Below the pieces are notes generated by a model that was not told where the DNA came from, did not search any database, and saw nothing but the letters and a program-made list of their open reading frames with translations. Below are positions 44,463-54,293 of a stretch of DNA of 64,000 nucleotides, in pieces. The stretch comes from an uncultured Candidatus Actinomarina sp. (GTDB taxonomy: Bacteria; Actinomycetota; Acidimicrobiia; Actinomarinales; Actinomarinaceae). Location of the stretch: NCBI GenBank assembly GCA_902587025.1, contig CACIJJ010000003.1, positions 1-64,000 on the forward strand. Direction: 5' to 3'. The position numbers and the translations under genes are program-made. Position 1 is the stretch's first letter. Each line of letters begins with the position of its first letter.

Positions 44463-45767
44463 TTAATTTAGGTATTTATTAATTTTTGTAATAAGCTCAT
44501 TTGAAAACTCTTCCATAGCTTCATTACTTTTAGCCTCTACAAGTACACGCAATAATGGCTCTGTCCCTGAATTACGTATTAAATATCTTCCATCTAAGTC
44601 TTTTTTTATTGACATGTCCAAAGCTATTTGGTTGATGTATTCTAATTCTTCGTCATTTAATTTATTTTCTAATTCTAGGTTTGTCAGTTTTTGTGGGTAT
44701 TCATAAAGATTCTCTTTCTTAAAATCACTTAAAGCTACACCAAAGTGTTGCATAGCTTTCAAAACATAGATTAATGTAACTAGACCGTCACCAACTGGTA
44801 ATTGGTCAGAAATAATGATGTGACCAGATTGTTCTCCCCCTAAAGCTGCGTCATATTTTTTCATTGCCTCTGCAACATATTTATCACCAACTGGAGTTTC
44901 AATAAGATCAAAGTTAAATTTTTCTATGGCTTGTTTAAAGCCATAATTTGACATTACCGTACTAACAACAATGTTATTGGTAAGCTGATTTACTTCTGAT
45001 AAATATTTTGAAAGAATTGTTAATATCAGATCTCCATTTACAATATCTCCATTTTCATCAACCATTATCAATCTATCGGCATCACCATCAAAAGATGCAC
45101 CAATTTCACCCTTTTCAATATTTTTTTGTAGATTTTCAGGGACTGTTGCTCCACAGTCTTTATTTATATTTAAGCCATCCGGTTGATTGTTGATAATTCT
45201 GTAATTTGCATTTTTTTTATCAAATAACTCTTTAATGACAGTTGACGCTGATCCATTTGCTGCATCGATGAGTATTTGAAAATGACTAAAGTCAATATCT
45301 GTAATATCATCAAGAAAATTAAGATATTCAAGATGTCCATCATTTAAATTAATAATTTCAGCATGTTGATTTGGTAGTTCTAAGCTATCAATATTTTTTT
45401 CAATTGATATTTCAACATCATCATCTAATTTTGATCCGTTTTCTTGAATTAACTTTATGCCGTTATATTCAGCAGGATTATGTGAAGCAGAAATTATAAT
45501 TCCAAGATCGTAATTAAATTTTTTCAAAATTATAGGCATTGAACCAGAAGGTAAAACTCCATGATTATAAATATTTACTTTGCTTGAAAATCCTATAGAA
45601 ATCCAATTCAGAATTTCATCTGAGGATGAACGTGTATCTGAAATGACACCAATATTTTTAGGGTTTATATGTTGCTCAACAGATGCGGATATTTTGGATA
45701 TAAGATCTTGACTTAAAGTATCGTTTGGTATACCCCTAATACCATCAGTACCAAAATACTTCTTCAA
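44463..45767 (-). CDS. glmM: Phosphoglucosamine mutase
   Basis: Converts glucosamine-6-phosphate to glucosamine-1-phosphate, the step after GlmS. The phosphoserine Ser95 lies in ISASHNPAEYNG, the metal loop is FDGDADRLIMVDE, the sugar-binding loop GGEQSGHI and the phosphate-binding RNSGTEPLLRVLVE. The 434 residues are normal. It lies 7 nt after rpsI, and its own transcript would contain the glmS ribozyme at the 3' end. Confidence 0.96.
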   Translation of the reverse strand: MKKYFGTDGIRGIPNDTLSQDLISKISASVEQHINPKNIGVISDTRSSSDEILNWISIGFSSKVNIYNHGVLPSGSMPIILKKFNYDLGIIISASHNPAEYNGIKLIQENGSKLDDDVEISIEKNIDSLELPNQHAEIINLNDGHLEYLNFLDDITDIDFSHFQILIDAANGSASTVIKELFDKKNANYRIINNQPDGLNINKDCGATVPENLQKNIEKGEIGASFDGDADRLIMVDENGDIVNGDLILTILSKYLSEVNQLTNNIVVSTVMSNYGFKQAIEKFNFDLIETPVGDKYVAEAMKKYDAALGGEQSGHIIISDQLPVGDGLVTLIYVLKAMQHFGVALSDFKKENLYEYPQKLTNLELENKLNDEELEYINQIALDMSIKKDLDGRYLIRNSGTEPLLRVLVEAKSNEAMEEFSNELITKINKYLN

Positions 45768-45774
45768 TGAATTA

Positions 45775-46164
45775 TTATCTTTTTGTAAATTGCTCTGCTC
45801 TACGGGCTTTCTTTAGTCCGTATTTTTTTCTTTCAACTTTACGAGCATCTCTAGTGAGAAGACCTGCTTTTTTTAGTTTTGGTCTAAGTTCTGGATCAAA
45901 TTGAATTAATGCTCTGGAAATACCTAAGGCTACAGCATCAGCTTGGGCAGATAAACCACTTCCATTCACATTAACTTTTAAATTAAACTTTTTTTCCATC
46001 CCAACTACGTTAAATGGTTTGTTGATTGTCATCCTCATTGAGGGGCTTGGAAAATAGTCTTCGATTGTTTTACCATTGAATTCAAAATTTCCCTCACCTT
46101 CACTCAACATAACTCTTGCTACAGATGTTTTTCTTCTTCCAGTTCCTAAAATTGTTTTACTCAT
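45775..46164 (-). CDS. rpsI: 30S ribosomal protein S9
   Basis: Small-subunit protein of 129 residues whose basic C-terminus reaches the P site. It starts with the GTGRRKTSVARV pattern, has GVARALIQFDPELRP-like ISRALIQFDPELRP and ends KKARRAEQFTKR, close to the usual RxxxFSKR. It overlaps the rplM stop by 1 nt. Confidence 0.97.
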   Translation of the reverse strand: MSKTILGTGRRKTSVARVMLSEGEGNFEFNGKTIEDYFPSPSMRMTINKPFNVVGMEKKFNLKVNVNGSGLSAQADAVALGISRALIQFDPELRPKLKKAGLLTRDARKVERKKYGLKKARRAEQFTKR

Positions 46165-46619
46165 TATTCAACTACTTTCTTTATATCAAAACTTAGTTCA
46201 GATGGATTTTGAGCACTATGTGGATGAGTTTCATCTCTATAAACATATAGTTTCTTTAAAATTGATCTTCCTAGTCTATTTTTTGGAAGCATTCCCCACA
46301 CTGCGCGTTCTATAATTTTTTCCGGTTTTCTTTTTTTTAAGGAATTAAATGATTCTTCTTTTAAACCACCTGGATAACCTGAATGATCGTAATACATTTT
46401 TTGCTCAGGTTTTTTTGAAGTAGCCTGAATTTTTGATGCATTGATTACTACAACATAGTCTCCTACATCTAAGTGAGGAGCAAATTGTGGTTTATGCTTT
46501 CCTCTTAATATTTGAGCTATCTCACTAGCTAATCTACCTACAGGCAGTCCGCTTGCATCAACTAAATGCCAATTTCTTTCAGATGACTCAACACCATCAA
46601 ATGTCGTTTTTGTACTCAT
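46164..46619 (-). CDS. rplM: 50S ribosomal protein L13
   Basis: Large-subunit protein of 151 residues. Typical are [41 protein letters not shown] and the [22 protein letters not shown] segment. First gene of rplM-rpsI-glmM-glmS; the 58-base upstream gap contains TATACT and an AAGG before the ATG, a probable promoter. Confidence 0.97.
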   Translation of the reverse strand: MSTKTTFDGVESSERNWHLVDASGLPVGRLASEIAQILRGKHKPQFAPHLDVGDYVVVINASKIQATSKKPEQKMYYDHSGYPGGLKEESFNSLKKRKPEKIIERAVWGMLPKNRLGRSILKKLYVYRDETHPHSAQNPSELSFDIKKVVE

Positions 46620-46677
46620 AAAACCTTAAAGAATCGTAACGAAACTTAAGTATAAATTGTATTCATATTTATGGAAA

Positions 46678-47403
46678 CTAGTATTTGATTTTCCATAAGT
46701 GCAATCCACTACTTGGAACCATAAATCTGTGTCTGGTATCATTTGGATTCAATAATGACTTTTTGAGGTCTTTGATTGAAATTTTTCCATCGACAACTGC
46801 AAGCTGGCACCCAACAATAGATCTAACCATATTATGAAGGAACGAGTTTCCCTCGATTGTGTATATAAATTTTGAATTCTGAAATGACCACTTGCTTAAT
46901 AAAATTTTTCTCAATGGTGTCTGATTAGTTCTCAATTTAGAGAAATTTTGAAAGTTTTTTTCACCTAAGAAAATTTTTGAAATATTATTTAGTTGTTCAA
47001 GTTCAAAGTATTTTTCAATGTAGTAGACATAATCTTTTGAAAAAGGTAATTCCTTTGAATTGTTAAGAATAAAGTATCTGTAAACCCTTGATTTTGCATC
47101 AAATCTTGGATTAAATTCGTCTTTTACTTTACTCAATTTGTTCATTCTTATCTCATCTGTTATTAAGGAATTAAACGAGTGTACAAATTTAGTATTTAGT
47201 TCATTTTGCGAACGAACAGATATTATTTGTGACTTTGCATGAACACCAGAGTCTGTTCTTCCAGAATAATTAAGCTCATAATTATCAAGAAGTCTGTCAA
47301 GAACTTCTAATATTTCACCCTGTATAGTTCTATTTTTTGGCTGTTGTTGAAAACCATGAAAATTGGTTCCATTGTAGGAAATGTCTATTTTATAGGTAGG
47401 CAA
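46678..47403 (-). CDS. truA: tRNA pseudouridine synthase A
   Basis: Forms pseudouridine at positions 38-40 of the tRNA anticodon arm. The catalytic Asp51 is in GRTDSGVHA, preceded by FHGFQQQPKNRTIQGE; the FLHNMVRSIVG motif lies in the C-terminal half. The 241 residues are normal. Last gene of the long ribosomal run, 1 nt after the Yip1-like gene. Confidence 0.95.
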   Translation of the reverse strand: MPTYKIDISYNGTNFHGFQQQPKNRTIQGEILEVLDRLLDNYELNYSGRTDSGVHAKSQIISVRSQNELNTKFVHSFNSLITDEIRMNKLSKVKDEFNPRFDAKSRVYRYFILNNSKELPFSKDYVYYIEKYFELEQLNNISKIFLGEKNFQNFSKLRTNQTPLRKILLSKWSFQNSKFIYTIEGNSFLHNMVRSIVGCQLAVVDGKISIKDLKKSLLNPNDTRHRFMVPSSGLHLWKIKY

Positions 47404-47404
47404 T

Positions 47405-47953
47405 TTAAATGATGATTTTTAATGGATCTGATGTCCAAAAAAGTATAAAAATAAATATTGCTGATGCAAGTCGTGTATTTCTTCTTTCAATAAAAAATCC
47501 TGATTCAAGTGATTTTGAAACAGTCATATAAATCCAAAATATTATCAAAAGAATAAATACTTGGTTAATTCTTTCTCCAAAATTCATTAATGAACTTTGA
47601 ATAACATACCAAAGTGCGACAAAACCAATTAGGCCGTGAGAGTATCCTGTAATTGTTACGACTGCGTTCAAATCTATGTTTTCTTTAAATATTCTTCCAA
47701 GGGCAAACCACATTACAAGACTTGAGAATACCCAAGAAAATGTTCCGTCAAGAACTCCAAAAAATATTAAATCAAAAATATTACTTAAATTTGAATTTAA
47801 GAAAATTGGAGCATAAAGAGCAAGAAGGCTAATTGTGACAACTAGAAATGCATTCCCGGTCTCATATCTGTCTTGGCTTATTTTTAAAATTGTTTCAGAA
47901 TCAAATCTGATAAATAGTTTGAATTGTTTCCAAACGTCTTTGAAGGTATTCAA
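47405..47953 (-). CDS. Yip1-like membrane protein
   Basis: A 182-residue protein with a short cytoplasmic start and about five membrane helices (about 32-50, 62-80, 100-120, 130-150 and 160-178). The TITGYSHG segment between helices and the overall layout resemble the bacterial YIP1 domain family. No catalytic residues are evident and the role is unknown. It is tucked between rplQ and truA with 1-nt gaps, so it is expressed with the translation machinery. Confidence 0.55.
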   Translation of the reverse strand: MNTFKDVWKQFKLFIRFDSETILKISQDRYETGNAFLVVTISLLALYAPIFLNSNLSNIFDLIFFGVLDGTFSWVFSSLVMWFALGRIFKENIDLNAVVTITGYSHGLIGFVALWYVIQSSLMNFGERINQVFILLIIFWIYMTVSKSLESGFFIERRNTRLASAIFIFILFWTSDPLKIII

Positions 47954-47954
47954 G

Positions 47955-48305
47955 TTATACTAACTCAAGTACTGCGAGTTCAGCCCCATCACCTTTTCTA
48001 TAACTTGTTCTAGTTATTCTGGTATACCCACCATCTCTATCTTGATATTTTGGACCTATCTCATCGAAGAGCTTTGCTACAACTGCTTTATTTTGGATAA
48101 ATTTTAGAACTTGTCTTCTATCATGAAGTGAGCCCTTTTTAGCTTTTGTAATCACCTTATCAGCATAAGGCTTTGTAACTTTGGCTTTTGTAAGAGTCGT
48201 CTCTATTTTCTCAAATTCAATTAATGATGCAATCAAATTGCCAATAATTTGATCTTCATGAGAGGATGATCCCCCAAGCAATTTGCCTCTTCTAGGTTTA
48301 GGCAT
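47955..48305 (-). CDS. rplQ: 50S ribosomal protein L17
   Basis: Large-subunit protein near the tunnel exit, 116 residues. PKPRRGKLLGGSSSHEDQIIGNL differs slightly from the usual 'GRxxxHRxAMLRNL'; the ETTLTKAKVTKPYADKVITKAK helix and the final YTRITRTSYRKGDGAELAVLELV are typical. It overlaps rpoA by 8 nt. Confidence 0.96.
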   Translation of the reverse strand: MPKPRRGKLLGGSSSHEDQIIGNLIASLIEFEKIETTLTKAKVTKPYADKVITKAKKGSLHDRRQVLKFIQNKAVVAKLFDEIGPKYQDRDGGYTRITRTSYRKGDGAELAVLELV

Positions 48306-49257
48306 CTGAATTATCGTCCGAATTCAAGTCAGAGCTTGTAGGCAAGCTGAGACCAAGTTCATCTAATTTTGCTACAAGTTCATCTAAACTTTTTTGTCCA
48401 AAGTTTGTAAGGTTTAACAAGTCATCTTCTGTGTATTCTAAAATTTGACCAACAGTTGTTATATTTTCCCTACCCAAACAATTTCTCGGTCTCTCAGATA
48501 AATCTAATGCATCTACTGATAATGACAAGTCTGGTGAGCTACCCTCTGAAATGGTAAGTTCACCTAGTTCAAGCCCAACTCCTTCATCAATATCTGCAAA
48601 AAGTTTCCACAATTCTCCTAAAGTTTTACCGACTGAAGAAATTGCTTCACTAGGTTCAATTGAGCCATCAGTTTCAACATCTAAGCTCAATTTATCATAG
48701 TTGGTAACTTGACCGACTTGGGTTGGTGATACAGCGTAGCTTACTTTTACAACTGGTGAAAATATAGAATCTATTGGAATAAAACTGGAGTCACTTGTTT
48801 TATTTTTATCGGCTAAGCGATAACCAACTCCATGAGCAATAGAAACTTCCATATCTAAGGTTGAATCGTTTGAAAGGGTACAAATTTTTAGATCTGTGTT
48901 CACAACTTCAACACCAGCTGGACATTGAATTTGCGCAGCTTTAACCTCTCCTGGGCCTTTAGCTTTTACTGTCAATGTATGGCTTTCTTGATCGTCTACC
49001 TTCAAGACTAATCTTTTTAGGTTTAGTAAGATATCAAGGACATCTTCAACAACACCTGGAACAGAAGTAAATTCATGGTTCACTCCATCAATTTTTACTC
49101 CAGTTACAGCAACACCTGGGACTCTTGATAACAAAGCCCTTCTCATTGTATTACCTAGGGTTAAACCAAAACCTGGTTCGAGTGGTTCAATAACAAAATT
49201 TGCTCTTGACTTTCCAAGATCCTCTTGTGATATTTCAGGTCTTTGTAAAATTAACAC
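48298..49257 (-). CDS. rpoA: RNA polymerase alpha subunit
   Basis: Assembles the core RNA polymerase. The N-terminal dimerisation domain (about 1-230) has EPLEPGFGLTLGNTMRRALLS and GVVEDVLDILLNLK. The C-terminal domain (about 245-305) has LDLSERPRNCLGRENITTVGQI and NFGQKSLDELVAKL for UP-element and activator contact. The 319 residues are standard. It follows rpsD by 21 nt. Confidence 0.98.
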   Translation of the reverse strand: MLILQRPEISQEDLGKSRANFVIEPLEPGFGLTLGNTMRRALLSRVPGVAVTGVKIDGVNHEFTSVPGVVEDVLDILLNLKRLVLKVDDQESHTLTVKAKGPGEVKAAQIQCPAGVEVVNTDLKICTLSNDSTLDMEVSIAHGVGYRLADKNKTSDSSFIPIDSIFSPVVKVSYAVSPTQVGQVTNYDKLSLDVETDGSIEPSEAISSVGKTLGELWKLFADIDEGVGLELGELTISEGSSPDLSLSVDALDLSERPRNCLGRENITTVGQILEYTEDDLLNLTNFGQKSLDELVAKLDELGLSLPTSSDLNSDDNSDA

Positions 49258-49278
49258 TTTTTGCTCCTCTCCTATATT

Positions 49279-49893
49279 CTATTTCGAATAAAGTTCTACT
49301 ATTAATTGTTCTTCAATTTGTTGACTTGCGTCATTTCTTGTAGGTTGGTTTAAAACTTCAATATTTTTCTTCTTTTCATCAACTTTTAGCCATGATGCAG
49401 GTTCTCTATCTTGTCCAGTATCAATGGTATGTTGAACAATTATTAAATCATTGCTTTGATCTTTTAGCTCAATTTTATCTCCTGGCTTGACCTGTATAGA
49501 TGGAATATCTACAAGGTTCCCATTCAATTTAAAATGCCTATGAGAAACTAGCTGTCTAGCTTGTGGTCTAGTAGATGCAAATCCAGCTCTATAGATAACA
49601 TTATCGATTCTAGATTCTAAAAGAACCAACAAGTTTTCACCGGTAATTCCTGGCATTCGAGTAGCTTCTTTATAATAATTTCTGAACTGTTTTTCCATTA
49701 CGCCGTACATATATCTGACTTTTTGTTTTTCCTTTAACTGAGTTCCGTAATCTGTTTCACGCATACGTTTTTTACCATTTTCACCTGGTGGGTATGGTCT
49801 ATCTTGAAGTGCTTTGTCACCTTTTCTATTCTCAAAAACGTTGAATCCAATTCTTCTAGAAACTCTTACTCTAGGACCTGTATATCTAGCCAT
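49279..49893 (-). CDS. rpsD: 30S ribosomal protein S4
   Basis: 16S rRNA primary binder of 204 residues. The S4 RNA-binding domain contains SRIDNVIYRAGFASTRPQARQLVSHRH in the middle, and the N-terminus has ARYTGPRVRVSRRIGFNVF. The N-terminal zinc-finger cysteines found in some S4 proteins are absent (no CxxC), so this is the zinc-free form. It overlaps rpsK by 1 nt. Confidence 0.97.
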   Translation of the reverse strand: MARYTGPRVRVSRRIGFNVFENRKGDKALQDRPYPPGENGKKRMRETDYGTQLKEKQKVRYMYGVMEKQFRNYYKEATRMPGITGENLLVLLESRIDNVIYRAGFASTRPQARQLVSHRHFKLNGNLVDIPSIQVKPGDKIELKDQSNDLIIVQHTIDTGQDREPASWLKVDEKKKNIEVLNQPTRNDASQQIEEQLIVELYSK

Positions 49894-50276
49894 TAGTTTC
49901 TTCTCCTCTTTTTAGGACGACATCCATTGTGTGGGGTTGGTGTTATGTCTTTGATAGTACCTACGTCCATTCCCATATTTTGAAGAGTTCTTACTGCTGT
50001 TTCTCTACCTGCACCTGTACCACTAATGATTATATCCAATTTGTGTATACCAAATTCTGTTGCTCGTCTAACAGCCTCTTCTGCCGCAACTTGGGCAGCA
50101 TATGGAGTTGACTTTCTAGAACCCTTAAATCCAACAGAACCACCAGATGTCCATACAACTGTTTCACCGTTTGTATCAGAAATATTTATTATAGTGTTGT
50201 TAAAACTTGCTTTTATATGCGCTATGCCTGAAGGAATATTTTTTTTATTTTTTTTCTTTGATTTTTGTTCAGCCAC
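49893..50276 (-). CDS. rpsK: 30S ribosomal protein S11
   Basis: Platform protein of 127 residues. The signature [21 protein letters not shown], the [18 protein letters not shown] block and the C-terminal [19 protein letters not shown] are all conserved. 1-nt overlaps with rpsM and rpsD. Confidence 0.98.
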   Translation of the reverse strand: MAEQKSKKKNKKNIPSGIAHIKASFNNTIINISDTNGETVVWTSGGSVGFKGSRKSTPYAAQVAAEEAVRRATEFGIHKLDIIISGTGAGRETAVRTLQNMGMDVGTIKDITPTPHNGCRPKKRRRN

Positions 50277-50653
50277 TATTTCATAACTTTCTTCTTACCT
50301 GCAATAGCAAATCTTGGACCTTTTCTTGTTCTTGCATTAGTGTGAGTTCTCTGACCTCTTACAGGTAATCCCGTTCTATGTCTAATACCTTGATAAGTTC
50401 CAATTTCAGTTTTTCTTCTTATGTTTTGTGAAACATCTCTTCTCAAATCACCTTCAACTCTAAAATTTGATTCTATATATTTTCTTATTTTTGCAATCTC
50501 ATCATTTGTAAGATTGTTCACTCTTGTGTCAGGATTTATTTCGAGATCATTACAAATGTCTTCTGCTCGTTTTGCGCCAATACCGTGTATGTATCTGAGT
50601 GAAGCTATTACTCTTTTTTCTCTTGGTATATCAATACCTGAAATTCTAGCCAA
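50276..50653 (-). CDS. rpsM: 30S ribosomal protein S13
   Basis: Head protein contacting the large subunit and the P-site tRNA, 125 residues. It has [25 protein letters not shown] at the start and the basic C-terminal [14 protein letters not shown]. The start codon is TTG at 50653, 2 nt after the rpmJ stop codon. Confidence 0.97.
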   Translation of the reverse strand: MARISGIDIPREKRVIASLRYIHGIGAKRAEDICNDLEINPDTRVNNLTNDEIAKIRKYIESNFRVEGDLRRDVSQNIRRKTEIGTYQGIRHRTGLPVRGQRTHTNARTRKGPRFAIAGKKKVMK

Positions 50654-50655
50654 AC

Positions 50656-50772
50656 TTAACCTTGCCTTTGCTTATGTCTTGGGTTCCTTTTATTGATAAC
50701 ATATAGCTTGCCTTTACGACGAACTATTTGATCGTTTGGACCTCTTTTTTTTATACTCGCTTTTACTTTCAT
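50656..50772 (-). CDS. rpmJ: 50S ribosomal protein L36, zinc-independent form
   Basis: A 38-residue protein too short for a usual gene scan. It begins [11 protein letters not shown] and ends NPRHKQRQG, both diagnostic for L36. The usual zinc site (C-x2-C-x12-C-x4-H) has lost all its cysteines: the finger region reads [12 protein letters not shown] and YVINKRN, so this is the C-minus form. The ATG overlaps the infA TGA by 4 nt and rpsM follows directly. Confidence 0.95.
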   Translation of the reverse strand: MKVKASIKKRGPNDQIVRRKGKLYVINKRNPRHKQRQG

Positions 50773-50993
50773 TTATGTCTCCAAGTAATCCTACCTCTTG
50801 TAGGATCATATGGTGATACTTCCATCTCCACTACATCACCAGGTAGAATTCGAATATACTTCATTCTCATTTTTCCTGATACATGTGCTAAGATTTCTGC
50901 TCCACTCTCAAGCTTGACCTTAAATGAGGCGTTTGGAAGAGTTTCAGTTACAGTCCCCTGTACTTTAATTATGTTCTTTTCTTTTTCTACCAA
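50769..50993 (-). CDS. infA: Translation initiation factor IF-1
   Basis: Single OB-fold factor of 74 residues that binds the ribosomal A site. [40 protein letters not shown] and [10 protein letters not shown] are diagnostic. The start is TTG at 50993. It heads infA-rpmJ-rpsM-rpsK-rpsD-rpoA-rplQ; the 71-base upstream gap (50994-51064) holds AT-rich sequence with TAAAAT near the start and no gene. Confidence 0.97.
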   Translation of the reverse strand: MVEKEKNIIKVQGTVTETLPNASFKVKLESGAEILAHVSGKMRMKYIRILPGDVVEMEVSPYDPTRGRITWRHK

Positions 50994-51064
50994 AATTACC
51001 TGATTTTAAGACCGATTAACTAGATTAGTCTGATTATGAACTATTACCAACAAATTTTGAAAAA

Positions 51065-51811
51065 TTACAATTCTGAAAAAATACATACTTCATCCTCCAT
51101 TATTCCTATTACGTGTTCCCAGTGAGCGGATTTTTTTCCATCAGCAGTCCTTACAGTCCATCCATCTGCATCAACTTTTGTATCTGCGGTACCTAAATTG
51201 AACATTGGTTCAATGCAGATTGCCATACCTTTTTTTAACTTAAATCCTTTATTTTTGATACCGTAATTTGGTACTTGTGGATCTTCATGCATTTCTAGTC
51301 CGATCCCATGACCAACATATTCTCTGACAACTCCGTAAGAATTTTTCTTACCAATTTTTTCAATTTTATTACCAATAGTCCCTAGCTTTTGACCATCCTT
51401 TACAAGTTTTATTGCTTCGTAAAGAGCTTTTTTTGTAACATCGATTAACTTCTGATCTTCACTAGAAATTTGTCCTATTCCATAAGTGAGAGCTGCGTCT
51501 GCATGAAACCCATTTACAGTACAACCAACATCAATTGATAATATATCACCCTCTTCTATAACAAAATTTTTTGGAATTCCATGAACAATAACATCATTGG
51601 GTGATGCACAAATGTATGAAGGAAATCCTCTATAATTAAGGAAATTTGAGACTGCATTTGATTTTTTAATTATCTCTTCTGCCTTTTTGTCTAATGTTTC
51701 TATTTTTGTTCCAGGTAAAGAAATATTTTGTAATTCTGCATGAATGGTGGCAACTATTTTTCCTGCTTTTTTCATATTCATAAAATCTTCATTTGATTTG
51801 TAAGTAATCAT
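51065..51811 (-). CDS. map: Methionine aminopeptidase, type I
   Basis: Removes the initiator methionine. The two-metal site is visible as Asp in SIDVGCTVNGFHADAALT (two aspartates), His in VGHGIGLEMHE and Glu in CIEPMFNLG; GHWEHV-like SAHWEHVIGI closes the fold. The 248 residues are the compact form without an SH3-binding N-terminal extension. Overlaps adk by 4 nt. Confidence 0.97.
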   Translation of the reverse strand: MITYKSNEDFMNMKKAGKIVATIHAELQNISLPGTKIETLDKKAEEIIKKSNAVSNFLNYRGFPSYICASPNDVIVHGIPKNFVIEEGDILSIDVGCTVNGFHADAALTYGIGQISSEDQKLIDVTKKALYEAIKLVKDGQKLGTIGNKIEKIGKKNSYGVVREYVGHGIGLEMHEDPQVPNYGIKNKGFKLKKGMAICIEPMFNLGTADTKVDADGWTVRTADGKKSAHWEHVIGIMEDEVCIFSEL

Positions 51812-52353
51812 AATTTCATAAACTTTGAAATTTCATTGAATATGTCATCAATCTCACCAAATGCATTTACAGAATTTAGAACTCCCTTGTTGCTGTAATA
51901 GTCAACCAATGGAGCAGTCTCTTTTTTATAAACTTCAAATCGTACTTTTATGGATTCTTCGGTATCATCTTCTCTTCCACGATCCAACATACGCTTAACT
52001 AATTCTTCTTCATTAACCTCAAATAAAATTACGTTTTTAATTTTCAAGTCATCAATCTCAAGACTTTCTGCCTGCGCGATTGTCCTGGGAAATCCATCTA
52101 ATATAGCTCCGTTATCACAATCAGGTTTTCCTATCCTTTCAATCAACATTGCCGTGACTAAATCATCAGATACAAGATTACCTTTGTTTAAAATGTCTTT
52201 AGCTATGAGACCTAGTTCCGTTTCATTTTCAACATGATCTCTTAACATAACCCCAGTAGATATATGGGGAAGCTTAAAAGTTTCAGATAATTTTTCAGCC
52301 TGAGTTCCTTTTCCTGCACCTGGTGGTCCAAGAAAAATAGTGATATTTGTCAA
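51808..52353 (-). CDS. adk: Adenylate kinase
   Basis: Balances AMP, ADP and ATP. Walker A is FLGPPGAGKGTQ at residues 6-17, with HISTGVMLRDHV, GFPRTIAQAE and DRGREDDTEESIKVR. At 181 residues it has the short LID without zinc-binding cysteines, as in actinobacteria. Sits between secY and map with 4-nt overlaps, its classic position in the spc cluster. Confidence 0.97.
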   Translation of the reverse strand: MTNITIFLGPPGAGKGTQAEKLSETFKLPHISTGVMLRDHVENETELGLIAKDILNKGNLVSDDLVTAMLIERIGKPDCDNGAILDGFPRTIAQAESLEIDDLKIKNVILFEVNEEELVKRMLDRGREDDTEESIKVRFEVYKKETAPLVDYYSNKGVLNSVNAFGEIDDIFNEISKFMKL

Positions 52354-53663
52354 TCAATAAATCCTTCGTAATTTCTCATACTTAATTGACTCTCTATTTG
52401 TTTCATTGTTTCTAGTGCTACACCTACGGTAATGAGTATTGATATACCACTGAAGCCCAAAGGAATATCCCAAATCGCTGACGCAATTGATGGTAAAACA
52501 GCTACAGATGCAAGGAAAACTGATCCAGGAAGAGTAATTCTGCTAATTATGTGTGATAAATAATTTGTTGTTGATATACCTGGACGAACACCAGGAACAA
52601 AGCCTCCCTGTCTTCTTATCATGTCTGATTGTCTGACTGGATCAAATTGAATAGTGGTATAAAAATATGTAAAGAATATTATCAACATTCCTAAAAAGAA
52701 AATATAAAACCAGCTAGTACCTTGTGAATTAGCTAGGTTGACATCAATCCAGTTTCTAATTCCTGCAGTAATTGAGTTATCTTGGGGAAGGGAAGTTGCA
52801 ATAAGTGCTGGAAAAAAAAGTACACTGGTTGCAAAAATAACAGGAATGACACCAGCACTGTTGACCTTTAAAGGTATGTATGTACTTTGACCTCCCATAA
52901 CTTTTCTACCTCTTACTCTTTTAGCAAATTGAATTGGAATTCTTCTTTGACCCTGCTCTACATAAATTATTCCAACAATCATGAGGAAAAACATTAGTAC
53001 TAAAAAGCTAAATTGACCTATCCTGCCTTGTCCAGCAGTCACTTGATATGCACCACCAAAGCTAGCTGGTAATTGGCTTATAATACTTGCAAAAATAATT
53101 AAAGACATTCCATTTCCTATGCCTCTTTGAGAGATTAATTCTCCCAACCACATGATGAATGCTGTTCCAGCAGTCATTGTTAGAACAATTAATCCGACTC
53201 TAGACGGTGTGTAGTTTGGTATTAAAGATATACCTCCAGTTAAACTTCCACGAGAAAATATATAAGTTAAACCTGTAGATTGTAACAATGCAAGAACAAC
53301 TGTAATATATCTTGTCCATTGTGTGATTACTTTTCTTCCTGATTCTCCCTCTTCCTGAAGCTTTTGCAACCTTGGAATTACAACTGTTAATAATTGCAAA
53401 ATAATACTTGAAGTGATGTAAGGCATAATACCTAGTGCAAAAACTGAAAATGTCTCTAATGCTCCCCCAGAAAACAAATTTAGTAGCCCATAAATACCTG
53501 CTTGAGAACCTGAGTCGGTCAGTCTTTGAACAGCTTCTAAATCAACCCCTGGTACAGGAACTGCTGCTCCTAATCGATAAACTCCGAACATTAACAAAGT
53601 GAAAATAATTCTTTTTCTTAGATCAGGAATTTTAAACATGTATTTGAAAATCGAAAGCTTCAT
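52350..53663 (-). CDS. secY: SecY translocase channel subunit
   Basis: Protein-conducting channel of the Sec system, 437 residues with ten membrane helices. Typical segments are the plug-side GGALETFSVFALGIMPYITSSIILQLL, the GQRRIPIQFAKRVRGRKVMGGQSTYIPLKVN loop and FFTYFYTTIQFDP with RRQGGFVPGVRPG. Located between rplO and adk. Confidence 0.98.
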   Translation of the reverse strand: MKLSIFKYMFKIPDLRKRIIFTLLMFGVYRLGAAVPVPGVDLEAVQRLTDSGSQAGIYGLLNLFSGGALETFSVFALGIMPYITSSIILQLLTVVIPRLQKLQEEGESGRKVITQWTRYITVVLALLQSTGLTYIFSRGSLTGGISLIPNYTPSRVGLIVLTMTAGTAFIMWLGELISQRGIGNGMSLIIFASIISQLPASFGGAYQVTAGQGRIGQFSFLVLMFFLMIVGIIYVEQGQRRIPIQFAKRVRGRKVMGGQSTYIPLKVNSAGVIPVIFATSVLFFPALIATSLPQDNSITAGIRNWIDVNLANSQGTSWFYIFFLGMLIIFFTYFYTTIQFDPVRQSDMIRRQGGFVPGVRPGISTTNYLSHIISRITLPGSVFLASVAVLPSIASAIWDIPLGFSGISILITVGVALETMKQIESQLSMRNYEGFID

Positions 53664-53664
53664 A

Positions 53665-54114
53665 TTAAATCTCTATAACTTCTACAGTACCACCAGCATC
53701 TTCAATTTTCTTCTTAGCAGATTCACTTACAGCGTGTGCTTTTACGTTGACACTATTTGTAATTTCACCGTTACCAAGAATTTTTACAAATCCCTTTTTT
53801 CTTGTTAAACCATTTTTCTGAAGTATTTCTGGATCAATATCACCTTTAAGGTTTTTATCTTGTAAATCAGAAACGTTTACAACCACATACGACATTTTAG
53901 GAGTATTTTTTAGTCCCTTAAGTTTTGGGATTCTTCTATAGAGTGGAATTTGTCCGCCTTCAAAGTATGCAGGTACTGTTTTTCTTGCTCCTGTTCCTTT
54001 TGTCCCTCTTCCAGCAGTTTTTCCTCTTTTTCCAGCTTCTCCTCTTCCTTTGCGAATTTTTGATTTAGTTGAGCCTGGTGTTGGCTTTAAATGATGAAAT
54101 TTGATTTTACTCAT
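53665..54114 (-). CDS. rplO: 50S ribosomal protein L15
   Basis: Large-subunit protein of 149 residues. The basic N-terminal tail (KGRGEAGKRGKTAGRGTKG), FEGGQIPLYRRIPKLKG and the C-terminal VKAHAVSESAKKKIEDAGG are diagnostic. Overlaps rpmD by 4 nt; secY follows after 1 nt. Confidence 0.97.
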   Translation of the reverse strand: MSKIKFHHLKPTPGSTKSKIRKGRGEAGKRGKTAGRGTKGTGARKTVPAYFEGGQIPLYRRIPKLKGLKNTPKMSYVVVNVSDLQDKNLKGDIDPEILQKNGLTRKKGFVKILGNGEITNSVNVKAHAVSESAKKKIEDAGGTVEVIEI

Positions 54115-54293
54115 TTAATTTCCTCTGTTTCTACAAGGTGTGCAACTTTATTAAGCATCCCTGTAAGACTTTCGTCAACCTCTCTTTCAACTGAAGAATT
54201 GATTTTTTTTAATCCAAGAGACTTTATAGTTTCTTTTGCTTTAAAACCTTGTCCAATAAGTGACCTTCTAAGTGTAATTTTAACCTTTGGCAT
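54111..54293 (-). CDS. rpmD: 50S ribosomal protein L30
   Basis: A 60-residue bacterial L30: [30 protein letters not shown] matches the KVTLxRSxIGxxxxxRxTxxxLGL signature, with [14 protein letters not shown]-like [14 protein letters not shown] at the end. It overlaps rpsE by 14 nt. Confidence 0.96.
   Translation of the reverse strand: MPKVKITLRRSLIGQGFKAKETIKSLGLKKINSSVEREVDESLTGMLNKVAHLVETEEIK

Noticed and set aside
50994-51064. Regulatory hairpin before infA
   Set aside because: The inverted repeat is imperfect and AU-rich, not better than chance in this base composition.
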